Shown here piece after piece: positions 13,412-24,800 of a DNA stretch of 64,000 nucleotides. The position numbers and the translations under genes are program-made. Source of the stretch: Jackrogersella multiformis (lineage: Eukaryota; Ascomycota; Sordariomycetes; Xylariales; Hypoxylaceae); assembly GCA_902806575.1 (NCBI GenBank), contig CADCXD010000001.1, positions 4,526,001-4,590,000 of the forward strand, written 5' to 3'. How positions within the stretch are numbered: position 1 is the first letter of the stretch; the number at the start of each line of letters is the position of its first letter. Below the pieces are notes generated by a model. The model worked only from the letters and a program-made list of their open reading frames with translations, was not told the origin of the DNA and did no database searches.

Positions 13412-13792
13412 CCCCACAGGAATACTACCTACATAGATTAGCTCATATTTTCTAACTTGGACTATGGTAGAAAGCCTGTGGGGTTGCTGGTGCATACACC
13501 AGCTGCTATGGCGCTCGTGCGTAGTCGCTCGAAATTAGGACTCCAATAATAAGATTGCTACTGTGAGGGTGGAATACTAATAGTAGATAGGATTAGATAG
13601 CTATTACCTAGTATCACACCTCCCTAGGTATTGGCCTAACCACAAAACGGTAGTGGTCCGGGATCAGAGTAACGTATTATGTAGATGATGTCTCGCAGGT
13701 TGTTGCATCCCTTCGACTACACTAGGTAGGTAGATGAAACTCGAGTAGATACGATGGCCATCTACTCTACAACCTCGCAAAGACAGCGAGGT
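13412..13792. repeat. Cluster of short inverted repeats
   Basis: Four hairpin-capable repeats lie within 380 bp. CCCCACAGG at 13412-13420 pairs with 13475-13483, with CTACC/CATAG continuing the stem. GCTGGTG/CACCAGC with a 4-nt loop lies at about 13486-13503. GAGTAGAT at 13743-13750 pairs with ATCTACTC at 13760-13767. ACCTCGC at 13772-13778 pairs with GCGAGGT at 13786-13792. They could be remnants of a small palindromic element. Confidence 0.6.
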
Positions 13793-14263
13793 AGGTAGAT
13801 ACTAGATGGATGTTAGGCTTCATTGCCGTGCGTGCAGATATTGTGCTACAGGAGAGAAGACAGAATTAGGGGTGAGAGGGATCGTCGCACCAGTTATATT
13901 CAAGCACTACTACTCACATACACTAGAGGTTGTAGGGGTATTCTTGGCCAAAACATCTTGGCTCTGGTAGTGCGGCGTCTGCGGTATTAACCAATGGGTA
14001 GCTAATGGGTAACCAATAGGCAACGCTTCCTAGGTAGCAGCCTGCCGAAGCCAGGGGTACCCAAAGATTGCCGATAGCCTCAAGAAGAAAAGCTTAGTTG
14101 ACTTTGATGAATTCCTCAAACCGATTGTGGGGGTTCCAATGGGAATCATCCGCGTGGATTGTTTGGTTGTTTGGTTCTTAGGTTGTTAGGGTGGTCGGTG
14201 ATCTTTCTCTGAATCAATTTCAACTGCCGATATTTGGAACTCGGAAGAAGAAGAAATGCTTGT

Positions 14264-14327
14264 TAGGTACTAGCACTGGCTACCTAGGTAGTACCTTAGG
14301 TACTTAGGTACTTACGTACCTACCTGT
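14264..14327. repeat. TACCTAGGTA motif cluster upstream of DBP9
   Basis: Dense run of TTAGGTACT, TACCTAGGTAG, CCTTAGGTAC and GTACCTACC words about 280 nt upstream of the DBP9 ATG. Confidence 0.7.
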
Positions 14328-14606
14328 TAATGGAATTTATTTTCTTATGTAAGCCTTAGCTATACGTTAGTTTCATACATATGTATATACCGATATGACC
14401 CTCATTAAATGCATATTTATGAATATAGCTCGCACGGGACCTAGGTGAAACAGTTGTTCCACGGTCCGCGCGATAAGATAACAAATTATTTTTCTTAAGC
14501 CCACCTAAACTTCTAACAGTGCTTCTAAGAGTGGGCGATCATAACTGAACCTAGGAAGCGCAATTGAAATATTTCAAACTTCAACGTCACCTGCAGTTCT
14601 CACATC

Positions 14607-16576
14607 ATGAAGCGCAAGTTAGATGAGAACGATGAGCCAGTCTCAGTCGCCAATGCCGAAACGCCAAGTGCTGGGGCGACCCCATCCGCCTCCTCCGCAT
14701 CTTCCGCCTTCACAGATCTCGGTCTTGACAGTAGACTCCTTCAAGCCACAGCCCACCAGAATTGGCAAATACCGACTTTAGTTCAAAGCAAGGCTATACC
14801 TTTAGCCATTGAAGGTCGCGATGTATTAGCAAAGGCCAAAACCGGCTCGGGGAAGACCGCCGCCTACACCCTACCCCTTCTCCAGGCCATCCTCAAACGG
14901 AAACAGGTACGAATCGCTACTATTCTTCAATCCATACAGCGCATAAGTCTAACCTCAAGCTAGATATCGCCAGACTCCTACACCGCGGCTCTAATCCTCG
15001 TCCCGACAAACGAGCTTGTAACCCAAGTTGCCAAAGTGCTCGAATCTCTTACGTCTTTTTGTTCCAGAGAGATCAAAGTCTCGAAGCTATCCGACAAGCT
15101 CTCTGATGCTGCCCAGCGCGCCGTCCTCTCAGATTCCCCCGATATAGTAGTCGCAACACCCTCAAGAGTATGGCACAACATCAAGAACTCTGCTCTGTCG
15201 TTAGACAAACTTACGCACCTAGTTTTAGACGAGGCTGACCTTGTGTTGTCATATGGCTATGACGAAGACCTACAAAATGTTGCCTCATCATTACCGAAGG
15301 GTCTGCAAACGACTCTCATGAGCGCAACCCTGACCCCAGAAGTTCATACTTTGAAGGGACTGTTCTGTCGAAATCCAACAGTTCTAGATCTAGAAGAGCC
15401 CGATGATGATGGAGGAGGTGTTTCGCAATATATAGTCAAGTATGAGCGCCAGGTTTATTCCATAATTATGAAACATGCCACTAACGAATGTATAGGTGCG
15501 GCGAAGACGAGAAGTTCCTTCTCATTTATTGCATGATAAAACTGGAGTTGATCAAAGGAAAGGCAATCATATTTGTCAGCGATGTTGATCGATGCTATCG
15601 ACTCAAGTTGTTTTTTGAGCAATTCGGGATACGAAGTTGTCTCTTGAACTCCGAATTGCCAGTCAATTGTCGAATCCATGCTGTTGAAGAGTTTAACAGA
15701 GGAGTCTACAACATTATTATCGCCTCTGACGAAAACGAGGTGATAGGTGACGAGAAAGATCAGCCTAGCTTAGCCGATGAAGAAGCTGCAGACCCCGGTA
15801 GTGTGAATGTCAACAGCGAGGCGCCGAAAAAGAACGACCAAACCCTGACGATTGCTCTCGCAAAAAAGCGTAAATCTTCACGACGCGATAAGAATTACGG
15901 AGTATCACGGGGCATCGATTTCCAAAACGTTGCAGTGGTCATCAACTTTGACCTTCCGCTATCGGCTCGATCGTATTTGCACAGGATTGGACGTACTGCG
16001 CGCGCCGGGCAGACGGGCATGGCTTTATCTTTCGTCGTCCCGAAAGAAAAGTTTCGGAAACACGTCCCCACTAGCATCGATTCAGCCGAAAACGACGAGA
16101 AGGTGTTATCTAGGATCATTAAGCAACAAGCCAAGAAGGGTCGCGAAGTCAAACCTTATAGTTTTGACATGAAGGCAGTCGAGGCTTTCCGTTATCGACT
16201 AAATGATGCTCTGAGAGCTGTAACAAAGGTTGCTGTTCGAGAGGCTCGGCTTCGAGAGCTCAAACAAGAGCTGCTTAAAAGCGAAAGCCTGAAGCGACAT
16301 TTCGAAGAGAACCCATTAGAAGTCCGCCACCTTCGACACGACGTCGAGCTTCGAACGGCAAGAAGCCAGCCTCATCTCAAACATGTCCCCGATTATCTAT
16401 TGCCGAAAGATGGAAAGAAGGCAATAACACCAAACGAGGTTGGGTTCGTACCATTCAAGAAGGTACTTGATGGAAAGGGCAGAAGAAGTAGAGTCTTCAA
16501 AGGTAGGGGCAAGAGGGTTGGCGGTCGTAAAAACGACCCCTTAAAATCATTCAAGGCAAGGTCGAAGAATAAATAA
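14607..16576 (+). CDS. dbp9: DBP9-like DEAD-box ATP-dependent RNA helicase
   Basis: Three exons, 14607-14906, 14964-15439 and 15496-16576, give 618 residues. Introns are 57 and 56 nt, and frame is kept at both joins. Motifs in order: a Q-motif region, AKTGSGKT (77-84), TPSR (165-168), DEAD (189-192), SAT (220-222) and HRIGRTAR (about 421-428). A charged insert precedes the last block ([13 protein letters not shown]), and the tail is basic ([12 protein letters not shown]), as in DBP9. The motif usually written PTREL reads PTNEL here. In yeast, Dbp9 acts in the nucleolus on pre-27S rRNA during 60S subunit assembly; that role is inferred by homology. Confidence 0.93.
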
Positions 16577-18111
16577 CCTAATAGTCGCTCGGGTTAGATC
16601 AACGTTTTATTAGTCTTGTTCCTCATCAGCTAGTCTCACGACCTTAGATACCCACAAATATAGATGAGTAATTACCACCCAAGCGTGCCTACTTTGATAG
16701 ATTTGTGAACTATATGATTTCTCTCCTATTAGTTTAAGTATCGCATATTTCATGAGATCATCTATCCTAATATATCATCCCATCGCTACTTCTGCTGATG
16801 CTCTACGTACTAGCAATTTATGTATCTACCTAGTATGACAAATGGACGTCAGCTTCTATCTCGTAAGGTTAGCTCCCATAGGTTACCGTATGCAAGTTCC
16901 TTGATTGGCAGATTAGTTCTTTTTCTTGTATAGTATAGGTATAATTAATATAAATACATTGTTAAAGAAAATATGACGGAAGGGACCTTCTTTAGATTCC
17001 TATTCGTCCTTAACTTTCTTCACTTGAGAATAACCTTGAAGTCAGGAGCCCTACACATCAGCTATTTAATATGTAGTCATAACTTATACCACTCTCTCGC
17101 GCTCTCGCGCTGTTACTAAAATGGCTGACATGTACTGTTCCCTTTATACAACCTTCGTTCTATTTGTTCCTAGGTTAACAAAGTCGGTGTCACTTACTTT
17201 TAACGCAATGTCGTTGGCAATGAGAACCCGCGTTCATTCCAACCTTCAGGAGCCATTACCTAAATTTTCGAAAGAATTGATGAATAACCTCAATTATATA
17301 CGGAAATTATGGTTTCTAAATACCTAGATATCCTATTTATATTGCACTAAAACGCAGTATCCACTTCATATTAGCATATATGGCTTGGTGTTGCCTTAAA
17401 TACTGAATTTAATAAGCCCCTTCCCTGATTTGTGACCTCAACTACCTATATGGGGCCAAGTTTGAAGTTATCTTGATCGTAACCTCAAAACTACCTACGT
17501 CGCCATTTCCTCGATTTCCTTTTATCTCTTACCTGATCTTGATATAGCTCGAGCTTGCTTTGAAGCATTTTACATTAAAACTTCTAGCATCTTAACTAGA
17601 TCAGATCTAAGTTTTTCTCTCGGCCTAATATCTCATTTCCAACATCAACACTTCCACTCGCTAGTCAGATCTACTAAACGCCAATAATCATAGCACTTAA
17701 ACAACAGTATCCCGTCAAAATCTGTAGTCTTCTTCTCAATCTATTGTCTCAGCCCTCCTTCATTATCAGCCAAAGTAGCCCGTAATAGCAGTGTACGGCT
17801 ATCAGCAAGGGTTGCCCGTCCTCTACGTGAATTATCAACTCGAGGTTTATCTGCCACTCCCCCATAATACCTCGTTTAACTCCTTCTGAATTATCGTCCG
17901 GTTTCTCACCGTAAATCTCATCTAAATCTCATCTATGCTGGTACCCACCTAGGCATTGATGAGAGAACTAAGTGTTATCCGCTAAAAACGTATCACACAC
18001 ACTTCCAAGATAAACTACGAGCCTCTGTTTTAGGCAACATATGCTACTTCATAACTGCCTCCTGTAGGCTAGACTCGGCCATTCGGAGAGTGATTTGAGT
18101 AGAAAACCATA
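16577..18111. other. Intergenic region, no gene seen
   Basis: This is 1.5 kb of AT-rich sequence after DBP9. A 68-codon frame at 17121-17327 has no features of a gene. From about 17600 to 18060 the sequence becomes C/T- and A/C-rich, as expected for a promoter and 5' leader of the next gene. Confidence 0.55.
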
Positions 18112-18759
18112 ATGGGAGCGAATCACTCAGCGGAGACAATGTTAGAAATAGGCACGCATTGTGGGCCAATCTCCACAGATTCTTCTAACCAAGAGGTTGC
18201 CGGCCTCATCGATAGCGTCGAGAGAACTGAACTAGCTCGTGAAGATAGGCCTCGCCACAGCCTTGATGCTGGACAGAGTGTCGAGAGTGACAATGGCTTC
18301 GAAGAATGCCATAGTCTCGAAGGGGACCATAACCTCGGAGAGGAGTGGGTCCCCGGAGGTAACCCGGGTCCCGGAAGTGGCCCCGGTGGTGGTCCCCGCC
18401 CCGGACGGGGTCGTGATCTCGGAGCCGCTTTTTCAACCGTCACACGACAGGACAAGGAAGGTCCACGCCCCGAAATACAAGGGATACCAGAACAAGCCGC
18501 GTCTGAGGCAGCGCAGCCGCAGATTCGAAAAAGAACGTGGAGCCAGGCAAGCCGCACACAAAGCCCTAATAGCTCTTCCTGCCCCCCACCTGAGAGAATT
18601 TCTGATTTCTCAAAAAACAACATTGATGGATCCATAAGTCTCCATCTCATCAGAACCAAACCACACCATATTAACTCCAAACAAGTAGAAAGGTTAGCTA
18701 TCATCACAAAACTCCAGAAACAAGCATGTATTAACTTTACCCCCCGATCACCAGTCACC
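18112..18759 (+). other. Open reading region upstream of the orphan gene: 5' extension or leader
   Basis: From an ATG at 18112 the frame stays open for 216 codons and runs in frame into the orphan gene's ATG at 18760. The deduced peptide is disordered, with a Gly/Pro-rich run around 18355-18410. A second forward frame (18239-18637) and a long frame on the other strand are also open here, so openness alone is weak evidence. The last 150 nt before 18760 are A/C-rich like a fungal 5' leader, and 18760 has the better start context. I treat this as leader, with an alternative N-terminus possible. Confidence 0.4.
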
Positions 18760-20749
18760 ATGGATCGCAAAGGCAAGAAATTTGTTCGCGCTGGTGCTGG
18801 CGGCGCCGCTGGCAAGTCTTCTGGTAAATCTCCCGGCAAGTCTGCCGACGATTCTGCTGGCGATTCTGCTAGCGGTGTTGCTGGTGTTCGCGCTGGTGTT
18901 CGCACTGGTGTTTCTGCCTCAACTGATGCACGCAAGTCGCTTAAGAAGCGAGCTCGCAATGATGAGCCATCTGACACCGGCAAGAACTCTGACCAGAAGA
19001 CGAAGAAGGGTAAGCATTCCCAATATCCTAATTCCGATTTTGAGTTCTCTTTCATATTAGATTTATGCTTACTTAAGAGACGTTTAGCCAAGCTTGGTCA
19101 GAAGGCTCGTGAAGCTGCCGAACCAGATGAAGAACCACAGGTCATGGATAGTGACGACGAGAGGCGCAAGCTCATTCTGGAAAACGCTCCCGAGAGCTTG
19201 GTAAGTGATCATTCCTATAAACGACCTAAACAATAGATCTCGTAATACTTCGTTCTAACACTTAATTACAGACGGGTCCAGCGAAGGGCACGGACAGCAA
19301 AGGTAAGCACTTCTAATAACCAAATCACATCGTTATATTTGTATTAACATATCACTCATATAGTGTCTATGGTTCCATCTTCTGCGGACACGTCAAAGGT
19401 ATGTAATATCATCTAAGAATTATCCTAGGAACAGCCTAGAATACATTTCCTTGGTCACTTGACTAACTTTACCACAGCCGGATGAGCGCCCCAGAACAAG
19501 CAATGACCGCTACGGCACTTTAATGCGTTCGAACAAGTATAAGGCATTCCATGACGCGGTGTACACGATTGTCACGGATGAATCTTTGCGTCAGAAGATC
19601 ACAGCGGCTGCTCACGAGAGTTATCTCGTTTACATGGCGGTCAGCATTAACAAGGATCAGAATGCGAAATTTCTGAAGGATTATCATATCCACCATGCTA
19701 CCCGACCTGATTTTGGTCCTACATCCAAGGATTGTAAGATTCCGACTCACACTATCCGGTACGATTATCAACATACTAACGGCGAAAACACTAGAGCTTC
19801 ATTATCAACACCTTCTGAATCGTCGACGGCAAGATGGGAGGATGACATTCTAACTGGCTATGAAACACATGGAAGACCACAAAAGATGGTCGTGGTGGAG
19901 GGACACAAGTTCGAGTACGCTATCTACACGGTAGACAATCAACAGACCCTTGCACCCAATAATGACCTGCGCGCCCGTGCCACTAGACTGCCCGAATCCT
20001 TCGTAGACCGCGAGGAGGCCAACGCCAGGCTCCTCGAGCTGACGCACTATGACCGCTTCGACGGCGGCGTCGCCGCCGTCGCCCGTAGGGACGTGTACGA
20101 GCACACCCCGCTCAAGCTGCTCAAGGCCGAGCTCGCGCTCGCGACCGGCGAGCGGAAAGTCCTGTGGGTGGAGCGGCGCCTCGTAGACCTGCGCGCCGAC
20201 CTGACCAAGCGCGAGCGCGCCCTGAGGGAATGGTCCGGCACCAGGCCCGCGCTGCCACATTACATCGTAGAGTGCGAGTTCATGACGCGCCAGCCCGCGG
20301 AGGCCGCGCCCCGCGTTACTACTGATGACTGCTACGAACATAATGACAATAATGACGATGACGATGATGATGATGACGATGACGTATCAAGTGATAAATC
20401 TATATCTACAACGTCCGACGAAGTCGCCGGCGCCTTCAGCGGCAACATCGAGCTGGAGAGGCTGCCGCTCGCTACGTTTACCGACAGAGGGCTCGCCAAC
20501 GCGCACGCCGGCGCCTTGTTCCTACGGCACTCGGCTGTGCGTGAGGAGATCAGAGGGCCTTTAGATGATTTCTGGTGGGCCAACAACGCTGTTACTGTGC
20601 ACAGGGAGGCGGAGAGGGCTGCGAGTGCGCCCGTTGCCGTCTACGTGGCGGAGCTGTACACGATGGATACGAATACGCGGCTGGGGTTCGACTGGATTAG
20701 GGTCGCTGTCTGCGCCGTGGATGATGTGTCCGGGCCGCTTAATATCTAG
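18760..20749 (+). CDS. Orphan protein of unknown function, five exons, GC-rich last exon
   Basis: Proposed exons are 18760-19009, 19088-19200, 19272-19302, 19364-19398 and 19478-20749, 566 residues. The four introns have GTAAGC/GTAAGT/GTATGT donors and TAG/CAG acceptors and all keep frame, which supports a real gene despite two exons of only 31 and 35 nt. The start uses the CACCATGG context. The N-terminal part is basic and Gly/Ser/Ala-rich (repeated SGKS and GVRAGV-type words). The long last exon begins with a folded-looking segment (KYKAFHDAVYTIVTDESL), then becomes markedly GC-rich, with an acidic Asp run encoded near 20348-20385. I recognise no family or signal peptide. A start at 18112 would add 216 residues. 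Confidence 0.6.
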
Positions 20750-21870
20750 AATCTAGTATCTAGTATCTACATATTGCTACGAGGTGTTATTGCATCGCGT
20801 GAGGGGGGCTCTAGGGCAAGGCGGGATCTACGGCTAGGTTGATGGACATGGCGCGTAGAGGATTATCACGACGAGGCTATTTGCGATGGTTTAGAGCTGG
20901 TATTGTCACGTCAGAATCAAATGCGTTGTATTCGGTTTGAGAGTAGAGAGATAGTACACGATGATTTTATCAAACAACTTGCCTAATACCCCAATGAACT
21001 GGTAGAATTACTATGCTAGAGATATGAAGATCAAGTGAATAGAAGTTGCTTAAGTTGGGCGTAAAACCCCATTGGAGTATTCATCAATACTGAATACAGC
21101 ATCAAAATAAACAATGGTATTATTATGTGCGCTGATTAAGGATTAATTATCTCTAGAAAGAGGGCTTTGTGCGAAGTACGGGGATACCTAAAGCTGTTCC
21201 GGAACATATCGGAGAGTCCGGGGGCATCGGGGCGGGAGGTCCCGGAAGCATTTACCGAATTAGGAAGTGCTGACCGGCCCGGGTTCCGAAGCGGGGGCGG
21301 CCGGTGTTGACAGGACCGAAAAAGGTAAGCGGGCTGTATCCGAGTACCAAGGGGCACCTGCCTCTTAGCAACCAGTCACGTTACGCATTTCACAGAGAGT
21401 GATAGCTGCTGCTTGCCCACCGGGTAATTGACAACAATGCCACACACATGATGTCGACCTCAAAATTCTCGCACTACCATTCTAGGAATTCCTATTGTTA
21501 TTAAATGAACTGACCTCCTAGACTACTTCCTCTCACCACTGAACCAGAAAACAAGGACTGATTAATTCCTAGATTTTAGACAAGCAGATGTATGGTGGAC
21601 AACCACCAATTAATTGAAAATGATCAGGAAAACCTACACCTATGCCTAGGCCACACATTAAGGGGCATATCTTGTTTAGAAAAGTCAATATATTGAGCCA
21701 AGTCCTGCTGTGAGGACAATGGATGCATCTTTTCACCAGCTCCAACCCCTTATAATACAATTATACACAATACAAGGCTAAGGGGTGTCGCCTAGAGGCG
21801 CATCGTAAATACCAAATCCACTTTCAATGCTTCGCCTCATCATGACCCATTAGTCTTTGACTTCTGATCG
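20750..21870. other. Convergent intergenic region
   Basis: This 1.1-kb region between the stop codons of the orphan gene and MOT1 has a short CTAGTAT repeat directly after the stop and a GC-rich island at about 21195-21310 in otherwise AT-rich DNA. The small frames at 21136-21357 and 21569-21760 show nothing gene-like. Confidence 0.55.
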
Positions 21871-24800
21871 TTACTGCATTGCCTTGAGGAAGCCGTCCAA
21901 GTCAAAGCTCTCCTCATACTGGCGGTTATCCCAGAGCTCTCCTAAATCATCCGCCCATGCCTTTTTGCCTGGAGCTCTCACATCTCCAGTCTCGACGTCC
22001 ACCATATCCTCCTCGCGCCCCTCAATGGCGCCCTTAGGTTTATCGGATAACAAGCTAGGCCCTGAATCGCCTAGGCTAAAGAGGTCCAATATCTGATCCG
22101 TGTCCATAGTTCCCTTTTGGAGCGTGTTAGCGACCATTATTAGTGTAATAAGGATTATATCACTTACTAAGCCAGCATTCTGTTGATTCACTACGGTAGA
22201 CGCAACATCTATCTTGAATGCTTGAAGACTGTATCCCGAAATTAGTGACAGTTAAAATCTTCGCGGATACTTGTACATACCTTAAAATCTTCTCTTCCAG
22301 AGTACCTCTCGTAACTAGTCGATATACGTTAACCACCTTCTTCTGGCCGATTCGATGAGCGCGATCCATAGCTTGTAAATCCCGTTGAGGATTCCAATCA
22401 TGCTCAACAAAGATGACGGTATCCGCTCCTGTGAGGTTGAGACCTAAGCCACCCACACTAGTGGTAAGGAGTAGGCAGTCATAGGAGGGGTCCTTGTTGA
22501 ATTTGTTCACGATATCCTGTCTCTTGTGTGACTCGACCGAGCCGTCAAGCCGTAGATACGAAACGGAAGGCAGCATGCGCTTTAGTACAGTATTTTGGAC
22601 CATGTCAAGCATCTCTTTCATCTGGCAGAAGATCAAGGCACGATGTGGCTTGATTGGCTGGTACAAGGGGTCATTTGCATCTGTACCCTCAACTCCAATG
22701 CCGCAATCAACTAAAAGGTCCTTGAGAGCGGTCAACTTAGGGGCATGCGCTGGATCTTCTACACTGGTCCCTTGTTTTGCAAGGAATCGTTGCGTGTCTT
22801 CGTAAAGCTTGTTGTTTGGTGTCATGACAAGTGCTGGGGAGTTACACAGCTTTCGCATGTACTGCAATGCTTGGAAGATATGATGTTTGGATTCTTTGTC
22901 TTCTCGGCCGGCTTCTTCCGTTAGCTTCCTGCCCTGCTTCTTGGTGAAGTCCTCGAAGAGCTTCCTCTGTAGGTCGCTGAGATCACAGTAGTAGTTCTGG
23001 AGGATCTTGGGAGGAAGGTCGTCAAGGACTTCTTCTTTCAAGCGGCGAAGTAAGAAGGGTAGAACCTGCTTGTGTAAAGCCTCGATAGCTAAGGCACCGG
23101 CTTCCTGTTCTTTAGACGAAGCCTTACTGAAGCGGCTAGCGGCGATTGGTTTAGCGAACCGATCTAAGAATACCTTTTCGGCTCCAAGGAACCCCGGCAT
23201 CAAAAAGTCGAAGAGCGACCAGAGTTCTAGAACGTTGTTCTGGATTGGTGTACCGGTTAGGATTAATCGATGATTACTCGCTAATTTCTTCACGGCAATC
23301 GTAATCTTCGCTTTCGGGTTCTTAATTAAGTGGCCCTCATCAAGCACGATATAGTTCCAGCTCTGCTTCTCCAGATACTCGCTATCGTTACGGCAAACCT
23401 CATAAGAGGTAATTACGATGTCAGTTGATGTGAACTGAGCAGCCTTGGCCCGTCTCTCCGCAGGGGGGCCAACGAAAGCAGTGACACCTAAGAACGGTGC
23501 GAACGTCTTCAACTCCTGTTGCCAGTGCCCCGAAAGCGTCGTTGGGCAGACAATAAGAGATGGTAGTTTTCGTGCATCTGAAGCGCCAGTTCTCTTAAAA
23601 TCCTCCGCTCTGTTGTAATGGTCACTCGCGACAATGCAAAGAGTCTGGAGAGTCTTTCCAAGTCCCATGTCATCGCAGAGGATACCATGAAGGTGATACT
23701 TGTTGAGGAAATGAAGCCAATTGACACCCTCTTGCTGATATGAACGTAGCTCAGCATTGATTGCAACAGGGATTTTGAACGGCTCGACTTTCTTGGGGTC
23801 AAGAAGCTGGGCAATAAATGTACGTTCGCGGTCCCTGCCTTTCAGTAGCTCCTCAGAAAGGCCGGGAGGATCGGGGATGCCGGCCTCGAGAGGCACGAGC
23901 TTAACTAATGTAGCGAAAGATGTAGTTGCGATCAGGCGGATGTCATTGTCTGAATCGCTCATGCGACCTAGGACAGGCACAATGAGGAAAATGACGTACG
24001 GTAAGATTCCGTCGCCCATAACAGCAATCAGGTGGTAGATGACCTCTATTGCGCCTTGGCGGAACTGTAGGTCAACAGGGTTATTGATTGAAGGCAGTAC
24101 CTTTTCGACGAGGGCTGTCATGCCCTCAACAGTAATGACACTGCAAATGGTGGCTAGGCATTTTGCAGCCATGTATCGGAACACCGAAAGTTCTGAATGA
24201 AGCGATTTGATGATGAGCGGGACTTGTTGCATAACAAATGGATATAGTGCCTTATTCAATGTCGGTGTCATGGTCCGGATGACTGACATGGCATCGACAA
24301 TTTCCTGGCCGAATGGGTTTTCAGGGTCCTTCGCCTCGGCAGGTAAGTCGCCTGAGAAAGCTTTTATCAAAGGCCCTTCCATGAAGATCCTCAAGCTCGG
24401 AACTATGTCGAAAATGTCTGCGCCAAACGTGCGCGAGAGGATCTCAAGAGCCTCTTTCGCTCCTCGTCGGGTTATGCGAGCCCCCTTGGCTTCCCGAGCG
24501 AACTTGGCGGCATCAGATCCATGGTCGACTCGATCTTCTTCTTTCTGCATTGATAATATAATATTGGTCTTCGCTATGTGAACAGGAAATTCAGGCGTCT
24601 CGGCGACTTCCACGCAAGAAAATTTCACCAAATTGGAGACAACCTTGTCTGCAGGACCCCGGCGGCCTTTCTCGGTGAACAATTGTACTAATCGACCAAT
24701 TGTATCAGCAGAACGGGTCTGGAGCTGTTGGTTTTCTTCAAGTTTGATGCTATCCATGATCGCCTTAATCAGAGGGCTCGGCTTTTTAGGCAGCACTTTC

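Larger units (their letters stand above)
12209..14606. other. Divergent intergenic region, no gene supported
   Basis: This 2.4-kb region between the divergently transcribed H+-ATPase and DBP9 genes holds both promoters. Open frames at 12273-12879 and 12923-13153 are short, overlapping and without recognisable domains. Positions 13412-13792 contain several inverted repeats (listed separately). A TAGG motif cluster lies at 14264-14327, about 280 nt before the DBP9 start. Confidence 0.6.

Noticed and set aside
18123..19091. 322-codon reverse-strand frame over the orphan gene's 5' part
   Set aside because: It is antisense to exons whose introns are well supported. Its Pro/Arg-rich peptide is what Gly/Pro-rich coding sequence gives when read backwards.
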